Shown here: positions 37,558 through 41,563 of the stretch, one piece after another
Layout of the letters: each line of letters opens with the position of its first letter
Numbering within the stretch: position 1 is the first letter of the stretch
IMG/VR virus record: IMGVR_UViG_3300005356_000003
Coordinates: 1 to 41,563 of that record
From: a virus
DNA: 41,563 nt
Reading direction: 5' to 3' (one strand)
Translations under genes and position numbers: made by a program
The notes under the pieces: generated by a model
Seen by the model: only the letters and a program-made list of their open reading frames with translations
Told to the model about the DNA's origin: nothing
Database searches by the model: none

Positions 37558-37563
37558 GCTTGT
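37531..37563 (+). promoter_or_regulatory. Promoter/operator copy 2
   Basis: TTGACA 37531-37536, 18-base spacer, TAGGCT 37555-37560. Inverted repeat 37534-37563 with two mismatches, the least perfect of the five plus-strand copies; it is also the one constrained by an overlapping coding sequence. Followed by the conserved leader with GCGGGAC and AGGGAG (37586-37591). Confidence 0.85.
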
Positions 37564-37600
37564 CTTGCAAGCGGGACACGGAGACAGGGAGATGGACGTC

Positions 37601-37864
37601 ATGGCATTCGACAAGCGCACCGGCCGGCGGATCGAACAGCGCGACCCCCAGGAGATCCTTGACGAGCTATACCACGAGCGTGACATGCGCGACCTGGGTG
37701 CCGATCCCGAGTTGTACCCCAGTGCCAGCGATGGCGACCTGGCTGGCCGGATTCGCTTTCACCAGGTGCACCGCGATGCGGCGATCGCCGCGAACCGCAT
37801 CGCGGGTTTGGAGGCGGAAGCGTTCGACAATTGGGAGACCGAATTTCCGGTCGACTCCGACTAG
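37601..37864 (+). CDS. Operator-controlled small charged protein, unknown function
   Basis: The product has 87 residues. Start choice: ATG 37601 lies nine bases after AGGGAG, matching the other leaders; ATG 37592 directly abuts it. The protein is polar and helical (PQEILDELYHERDMRDLGAD, DLAGRIRFHQVHRDAAIAAN, AGLEAEAFDNWETEFPVD), acidic overall, with no cysteines. It is a single-gene unit between operator copies 2 and 3. Small acidic phage proteins can be DNA mimics or inhibitors of host defence, but no motif shows this. Confidence 0.7.
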   Translation: MAFDKRTGRRIEQRDPQEILDELYHERDMRDLGADPELYPSASDGDLAGRIRFHQVHRDAAIAANRIAGLEAEAFDNWETEFPVDSD

Positions 37865-37869
37865 GGCAC

Positions 37870-37902
37870 TTGACAAGCCTACATGGAAACATGTAGGCTT
37901 GC
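37870..37902 (+). promoter_or_regulatory. Promoter/operator copy 3
   Basis: TTGACA 37870-37875, 18-base spacer, TAGGCT 37894-37899. Inverted repeat 37873-37902 with one mismatch at the outermost base and loop GAAA. The leader keeps GCGGGAC but has GGGGCAAGGGAG in place of GGAGACAGGGAG. Confidence 0.85.
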
Positions 37903-37935
37903 TCTGTAAGCGGGACACGGGGCAAGGGAGTCGAG

Positions 37936-38418
37936 ATGAACGCCATGTGGTTCAGAGCCAATGGGGTCGAGGGCACGCGCGAGACCGCGCCGGCCGGCCA
38001 CCCGGTCTACACCGTCACGCATACCGCCAGCGGCCGGTACCTGACGACCGACGTGGTCAGCCTGGCCCTGCGCACGGCGCGCGAGTGGGCCGCGCAGGCG
38101 CCCACGGTCGCACTGATGTCGAGCCCCCTGCCGGCCGCCGAGCGCTGCTCGTCCGGCCTGGCCCGCGGCGCCAGCCTGACCATGCCGAGCGATGCGCAGG
38201 CTCGCAAACTGATCGTTGCGCGAGACAACCTGACGCGTCCAGGCTTGCTGTCGCGCGGCGGCCATGAGTGGCAGGCAAGTATCACGATGCTCCGAGCGCT
38301 GCGTCGACGCGGGTGGATCACACTGAACGACCCGACCCGCCCCACGTACGGCATGATCAACGACAGCGGTCGCCGCGCGCTGGCGCGCTATGAGGCTTCC
38401 AAGGTCGGTGCGCGATGA
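37936..38418 (+). CDS. Operator-controlled protein with winged-helix-like C-terminus
   Basis: The product has 160 residues from ATG 37936, five bases after AGGGAG. Residues 20-60 are a small alpha/beta unit (PVYTVTHTASGRYLTTDVVS, LALRTAREWAAQAP). Residues 85-155 (SDAQARKLIVARDNLTRPGL, ITMLRALRRRGWITLNDPTR, YGMINDSGRRALARYE) read like a winged helix of the MarR-like type, ending in the common 'G..AL..Y' helix. It could therefore be a DNA-binding protein that acts on its own operator and the other copies. Regulatory role is inference. Confidence 0.65.
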   Translation: MNAMWFRANGVEGTRETAPAGHPVYTVTHTASGRYLTTDVVSLALRTAREWAAQAPTVALMSSPLPAAERCSSGLARGASLTMPSDAQARKLIVARDNLTRPGLLSRGGHEWQASITMLRALRRRGWITLNDPTRPTYGMINDSGRRALARYEASKVGAR

Positions 38419-38570
38419 ACGCCACGACCAAGCGCGAATGCGCCTGGTGTCAGCGCGTGGTAACACCGGAGCACGCGCACAAGTGGACTCAAGCTCAGCA
38501 CGCCGAGATCTGGCCGGGACAGCCGTTCATCGACGCATGGTGCCCTGGCGGCAAGGCCGGTGCGCGATGA
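38415..38570 (+). CDS. Small Cys/His protein, possible zinc binder
   Basis: The product has 51 residues. ATG 38415 overlaps the preceding stop and its own stop overlaps the next ATG (both ATGA). It contains ECAWCQRVV (CxxC), HAHKW and AWCPGG, enough for one zinc site. The last residues (GKAGAR) mirror the end of the preceding protein (SKVGAR) because an 18-base gene-junction sequence is nearly duplicated. Similar CxxC peptides are common in actinophage early regions. Function unknown. Confidence 0.65.
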   Translation: MNATTKRECAWCQRVVTPEHAHKWTQAQHAEIWPGQPFIDAWCPGGKAGAR

Positions 38571-38794
38571 CCGGCGACGAACTCAACGCCCTGCCCGTGG
38601 GAGCCGTGGTCATCCCGTCGGACTCCGAATCCTGGCCTGCGGCCAGGACTATATGGTCCGGGTGGCGGAAGACCGACCCGCCCGGTCCCAACGGTCCGTG
38701 GCGTCGCGTCGACGAATCGGACGGAGTGGTCACCACCCGGACGTCGGCGCTGGTGCTCATCGGAGTGAAGCTACTCGAAAGGAACACGCGATGA
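38567..38794 (+). CDS. Small SH3-like protein of unknown function
   Basis: The product has 75 residues. LNALPVGAVVIPSDSESWPA, TIWSGWRKTDPPGPNGPWRR and TSALVLIGVKLLER give the pattern of a small beta barrel with several Trp, often seen in actinophage accessory proteins of unknown role. ATGA overlaps on both sides place it in the operon from operator copy 3. No catalytic residues. Confidence 0.65.
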   Translation: MTGDELNALPVGAVVIPSDSESWPAARTIWSGWRKTDPPGPNGPWRRVDESDGVVTTRTSALVLIGVKLLERNTR

Positions 38795-39201
38795 GCACGT
38801 ACCCGGGCGAGTGCAGCGGTGACACCGGATGTTCGATCCACCCCGGGATGCAATACGCGCACATGCCATGGGGGAACGCCGATCCGATCGATGTCGCGCA
38901 GGACTACAACGTGATCAACGCCGCGCTCGAATGCGCGATCGGCGAGTCGTGGGAGGGAGAGGAATCCTGGTCATGGATCGCCGCGCGATGGATCGAGCAC
39001 ATGGCAACCACGCACGGCGCGCACTGCCCCGGCCGGGGCTGCCTCGCGACCGCCGACGCGCCGGCCTACGTCGGCGCGCTGCGCCGGATGCGGCGCGACG
39101 CCAGCAAGTACGGAGCGCACGCGGACAGCATCTGGCGCGCAGGGTACCGCGACGCCATCCGCGACCTCGCGAACGAGTTGGGGGTTGATCTTGATGGATA
39201 A
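38791..39201 (+). CDS. Protein of unknown function
   Basis: The product has 136 residues. An N-terminal Cys/His-containing part (YPGECSGDTGCSIHPGMQYA) is followed by helices (YNVINAALECAIGESWEGEE, RWIEHMATTHGAHCPGRGCL) and a basic C-terminal helix (LRRMRRDASKYGAHADSIWR). Four or more cysteines with histidines could hold metal. It is within the operon started at operator copy 3. No family recognised. Confidence 0.65.
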   Translation: MSTYPGECSGDTGCSIHPGMQYAHMPWGNADPIDVAQDYNVINAALECAIGESWEGEESWSWIAARWIEHMATTHGAHCPGRGCLATADAPAYVGALRRMRRDASKYGAHADSIWRAGYRDAIRDLANELGVDLDG

Positions 39202-39457
39202 CAGCAACGTCACGTTGATACAGGACGCGATCGGCGGCGTACTGAGCGAAGATGACTGTCCCGTTCATTCAGCCACGCTGGCGCGCGCCGCGCGGGCTGC
39301 GCTCGGCGCGCTGGCCGGCGCCGAGCGGCTACGGGCGGATGATTCCGACGTCGAAGTCCAGCTACAGGCGCCGCCACGGCCCATTCCCTGTGGCCGCCCG
39401 TGGGTAGCCGAGATCGCGCTCTGTCCACGATGCAGGCTCGGGGCAGACAGGCACTGA
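39194..39457 (+). CDS. Small protein with C-terminal CxxC, unknown function
   Basis: The product has 87 residues from ATG 39194, overlapping the previous gene by eight bases. A helical first half (VTLIQDAIGGVLSEDDCPVH, LARAARAALGALAGAERLRA) is followed by a linker and ALCPRCRLGADRH. The CxxC plus CPVH could bind zinc. It ends 10 bases before operator copy 4 and is the last gene of its unit. Function unknown. Confidence 0.6.
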   Translation: MDNSNVTLIQDAIGGVLSEDDCPVHSATLARAARAALGALAGAERLRADDSDVEVQLQAPPRPIPCGRPWVAEIALCPRCRLGADRH

Positions 39458-39466
39458 CCGGGGCGC

Positions 39467-39499
39467 TTGACAAGCCTACATGGAAGCATGTAGGCTTGT
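39467..39499 (+). promoter_or_regulatory. Promoter/operator copy 4
   Basis: TTGACA 39467-39472, 18-base spacer, TAGGCT 39491-39496. Perfect 13-base inverted repeat 39470-39482 and 39487-39499 with loop GAAG. Leader with GCGGGAC (39507-39513) and AGGGAG six bases before ATG 39534. Confidence 0.88.
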
Positions 39500-39533
39500 C
39501 TTGCAAGCGGGACACGGAGACAGGGAGACGGAC

Positions 39534-39986
39534 ATGAGCCTCACGACGATCCACACCTTTGACATTGCCGACCAGCGGGCGCGGTTCAGCTACGACGGCA
39601 TCGCGTTGCGGGCTGTCGAAATCCGGACCGATGAGAACGGCGAACTGTGGATTTTCGCGATCCGGGTGACCAGGCGCGGCGCCGACCACAGGAGCGGCAC
39701 GGGGTTCTGGCTGACCCTCGCGGACACCCTCGACCGCCGTGAGGACTGCGCCAGCATCGCCGCCTACGTTCGCGAATTGACCGCGATCAGCGATCGCGAC
39801 GGTACGCCGATCACAACCGGCGCCACCGTCGAATACCGGACGTTCAACCCGGTCGGCGCCGAGGTCGACGGGCTGACCGGGCGCGTCGACGACGTTGGCT
39901 CGGACGGCATGATCGGGGTCGAGTGGGAGTCGGCGCGCGGCGAGGTTCAGTGGCACTGCCCCAGCGTCCTACTGGTCGTGGCGTGA
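39534..39986 (+). CDS. Operator-controlled beta-rich protein of unknown function
   Basis: The product has 150 residues from ATG 39534, with the ribosome site of the conserved leader; a longer open frame runs through the promoter and is not used. The first 90 residues are beta strands and one helix (ALRAVEIRTDENGELWIFAI, CASIAAYVRELTAISDRDG). The last 55 form a clear SH3/KOW-like barrel (TTGATVEYRTFNPVGAEVDG, GLTGRVDDVGSDGMIGVEWE). It shares a base with the next gene. Barrel-bearing proteins recur among the operator-driven genes. Confidence 0.7.
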   Translation: MSLTTIHTFDIADQRARFSYDGIALRAVEIRTDENGELWIFAIRVTRRGADHRSGTGFWLTLADTLDRREDCASIAAYVRELTAISDRDGTPITTGATVEYRTFNPVGAEVDGLTGRVDDVGSDGMIGVEWESARGEVQWHCPSVLLVVA

Positions 39987-40237
39987 TGGCCAACGAAGGA
40001 CTTGACCAGGTCATCGCGGATATCTATGACGGGATCGGCCGACCGGACCGGGCGGCCATGGTGCGCCAGGACCTCGACCCGCACGACGGGTGCGCCGATG
40101 CGGACGAGACCGAGATCCTCGTCAAGGTGCTCGACGCCGTACCGGACAGCAAGGTCAAGAAACACGATGGCGGCTGCTGGCAGCTGCACGCGGCATGCCT
40201 GCGCGACAAGCTCTATGCCGACATGGGGTGGGAGTAG
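39986..40237 (+). CDS. Small acidic protein of unknown function
   Basis: The product has 83 residues. ATG 39986 shares its A with the preceding stop (TGATG). It is helical and acidic (GLDQVIADIYDGIGRPDRAA, LDPHDGCADADETEILVKVL) with three cysteines late on (DGGCWQLHAACLRDKLY). Its TAG stop directly abuts the TTGACA of operator copy 5. Function unknown. Confidence 0.65.
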   Translation: MANEGLDQVIADIYDGIGRPDRAAMVRQDLDPHDGCADADETEILVKVLDAVPDSKVKKHDGGCWQLHAACLRDKLYADMGWE

Positions 40238-40270
40238 TTGACAAGCCTACATGGAAGCATGTAGGCTTGT
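40238..40270 (+). promoter_or_regulatory. Promoter/operator copy 5
   Basis: TTGACA 40238-40243, 18-base spacer, TAGGCT 40262-40267. Perfect inverted repeat 40241-40253 and 40258-40270, loop GAAG. Leader with GCGGGAC and GAGGGAG, eight bases before ATG 40309. It drives a small gene and the methyltransferase. Confidence 0.88.
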
Positions 40271-40308
40271 TCTGTAAGCGGGACACGGAGACAGAGGGAG
40301 ACAGTCAG

Positions 40309-40506
40309 ATGATCGCCAGGGGCATGAAGATCCGGCTCACCAGCGTCGCGCCGGTCAGCGCCCAGTTTCTCGGCCGCACGGCCGCCGTGGTCAACGTGCT
40401 CGGCAACTCGGTCGTCCTGAACGTCGACGGCCACGGTGCCGCGATCGTCCACCGCGCGTGGGGCACCAAGCGGAACCCCGGCGACCTCGCCTTTGATGTC
40501 CTGTGA
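40309..40506 (+). CDS. Operator-controlled small SH3-like protein
   Basis: The product has 65 residues from ATG 40309. The sequence MKIRLTSVAPVSAQFLGRTA, VVNVLGNSVVLNVDGHGAAI and VHRAWGTKRNPGDLAFDVL is a compact barrel pattern with no cysteines. Its TGA overlaps the GTG of the methyltransferase, so the two are co-translated and may work together, for example in protecting DNA. That link is only positional. Confidence 0.7.
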   Translation: MIARGMKIRLTSVAPVSAQFLGRTAAVVNVLGNSVVLNVDGHGAAIVHRAWGTKRNPGDLAFDVL

Positions 40507-41563
40507 GCATCACGATCGGTTCGATGTACAGCGGGTACGGAGGGCTAGAGCTGGCCGCCGCAGCGGCTTCGGCCCTTCCCGTCCGCACGCTCTGGCACTG
40601 CGAGGTCGACCCGGACGCGAGCCACGTACTCAAGATCCATCATCCGGACGTGCCGAACATCGGAAGCGACGACACACAGGACTGGTCGACTGTCGAGCGG
40701 CCGGACCTGCTGGCCGGCGGTCCGCCGTGTCAGGCCATCTCGCAGGCCGGCAGACGGGGTGCCGAGGCTGACCCGCGCTGGCGCTGGCCGCACTTCCTGA
40801 CCGCGCTGCGCGGACTGCGGCCGGCCGCGTTCGTTGCCGAGAACCCGGTAGGACTGGTCACGCATCTCAAGGGCGCCACCTGGCAAGGCATCCTGGACGA
40901 GATGCGCGGCGCCGGCTACGCGGTCGCATGGGTCATCATCGGCGCGTGCGCCGTTGGCGCGCCGCACTGCCGGCACCGGATGTTCGCGATCGGACGGCTG
41001 CGTGCCGCGCCCGGACCAGCCGTACGGCTCAGTCCCGAACGTCACCTCTGCGGCAAGCGTGGCCCGTTGCTCCCGACCCCCGTCGCCCGCGACGGCGACG
41101 GGCGCGGCGAGGGTGATGCCGCCTACTGGGAGCGCAAGGCGCTACGTCGCGCCCACCAGGGTCTGCCGCTCGGCGCGGCCGTGCGCCTGCTACCGACACC
41201 GGTCGTGGCCGACGTCAGAGGGTCGCGCAACGCCACGGCGGGCGATCGCGGCGGCATCGGGGGGCGCACGCTCGGGGACGCACTACGCCTGCTGCCCCCG
41301 CCGCGCGCCAGCGACGCCGCCAACGGCGGTCCGAATCAGGGCATCGCGTCCGGCGACGTCGCGCTGTCCAGCGCCGTCATCGGGGAGCGCTGGGGAGAGT
41401 ACGCGCCGGCCGTCGAGCGCTGGTCGGAGATGACGCGCCCGGCGCCCGAACCGACCGAACCGACCGGCCGCGGTGGCGGACATCGCCTGTCACCACTGCT
41501 GCCCGAGTGGATGCACGGCCTGCCGGCCGGCTACCTGACCGATCACGCCGACCGGAACGCCGC
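40503..41563 (+). CDS. DNA cytosine-5 methyltransferase (continues at base 121)
   Basis: The complete gene is 379 residues from GTG 40503 through the joined ends to TAG 199. It transfers methyl from S-adenosylmethionine to C5 of cytosine. Motif I SMYSGYGGLELAA, motif IV AGGPPCQAISQ with catalytic Cys75, motif VI VAENPVGL with Glu112, motif VIII GAPHCRHRMF (Arg156, Arg158) and motif X GNGVVPAQ are all present. The target-recognition region (about 165-330) holds three LLPxP...D repeats. No restriction enzyme is nearby, so it is an orphan, probably protecting phage DNA from host restriction. It is under operator copy 5. Confidence 0.9.
   Translation, partial: MSITIGSMYSGYGGLELAAAAASALPVRTLWHCEVDPDASHVLKIHHPDVPNIGSDDTQDWSTVERPDLLAGGPPCQAISQAGRRGAEADPRWRWPHFLTALRGLRPAAFVAENPVGLVTHLKGATWQGILDEMRGAGYAVAWVIIGACAVGAPHCRHRMFAIGRLRAAPGPAVRLSPERHLCGKRGPLLPTPVARDGDGRGEGDAAYWERKALRRAHQGLPLGAAVRLLPTPVVADVRGSRNATAGDRGGIGGRTLGDALRLLPPPRASDAANGGPNQGIASGDVALSSAVIGERWGEYAPAVERWSEMTRPAPEPTEPTGRGGGHRLSPLLPEWMHGLPAGYLTDHADRNA
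41444..41563. repeat. Terminal direct repeat, right copy (identical to 1-120)
   Basis: Same 120 bases as the left end, within the methyltransferase frame. It shows the two ends overlap and that the unique genome is 41,443 bases. Confidence 0.95.

Overview
The window is a complete, tailed double-stranded DNA phage genome of the siphovirus type, almost certainly from a high-GC actinobacterial host. It is very GC-rich throughout, uses many GTG starts and four-base stop/start overlaps, and carries a terminase-portal-HK97 capsid-long flexible tail module typical of actinophages. The first 120 bases (1-120) are identical to the last 120 (41444-41563). Joining the ends restores an intact DNA cytosine methyltransferase gene, so the sequence is a circular or circularly permuted genome of 41,443 unique bases, opened by the assembly inside that gene.

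Leftward arm (minus strand, read from 32.8 kb down to 0.9 kb). A ribbon-helix-helix candidate and a primase-polymerase/AAA helicase come first (32.8-30.0 kb). Next is a 334-base non-coding block with eight copies of a TCACGA-containing repeat and a strong hairpin, a candidate replication origin. Small regulators and an SF2 helicase follow (29.7-27.2 kb). A promoter with a perfect 24-base palindrome (27201-27230) then opens an operon of small genes, a RusA-type resolvase and a lipoprotein. Terminase, portal, MuF-like protein, scaffold and major capsid protein come next (24.7-18.2 kb), then head accessory proteins including one with about 12 GTG-rich repeats, head-tail connectors, two related tail-tube-type proteins, a tail assembly chaperone with a -1 frameshift at GGGAAAA, tape measure, tail hub/fibre genes, an amidase endolysin and a run of small membrane proteins (2.8-0.9 kb).

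Rightward arm (plus strand, 32.9 kb through the ends to 0.8 kb). This holds early and accessory genes: a Cas4/RecB-like nuclease with an iron-sulphur cysteine set, a proline/glutamine-rich possible ssDNA-binding protein, a tRNA-like gene with an abnormal anticodon loop, an HTH regulator and many small unknown genes, ending in the methyltransferase. The arms converge on a hairpin terminator at 810-846. No integrase, immunity repressor or DNA polymerase was recognised; replication probably relies on the primase-helicase plus host polymerase.

The most striking signal is a phage-specific promoter/operator family. Five near-identical plus-strand copies (200, 37531, 37870, 39467, 40238) consist of TTGACA, an 18-base spacer and TAGGCT, covered by a 13-base inverted repeat with a 4-base loop. 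A sixth, diverged copy on the minus strand (27201-27230) keeps the same architecture. Five of the six are followed by a leader with GCGGGAC and a GGAG ribosome site at fixed offset, and the sixth (copy 1) looks leaderless. This suggests one DNA-binding protein controls accessory cassettes on one strand and the operon leading into packaging and structural genes on the other.
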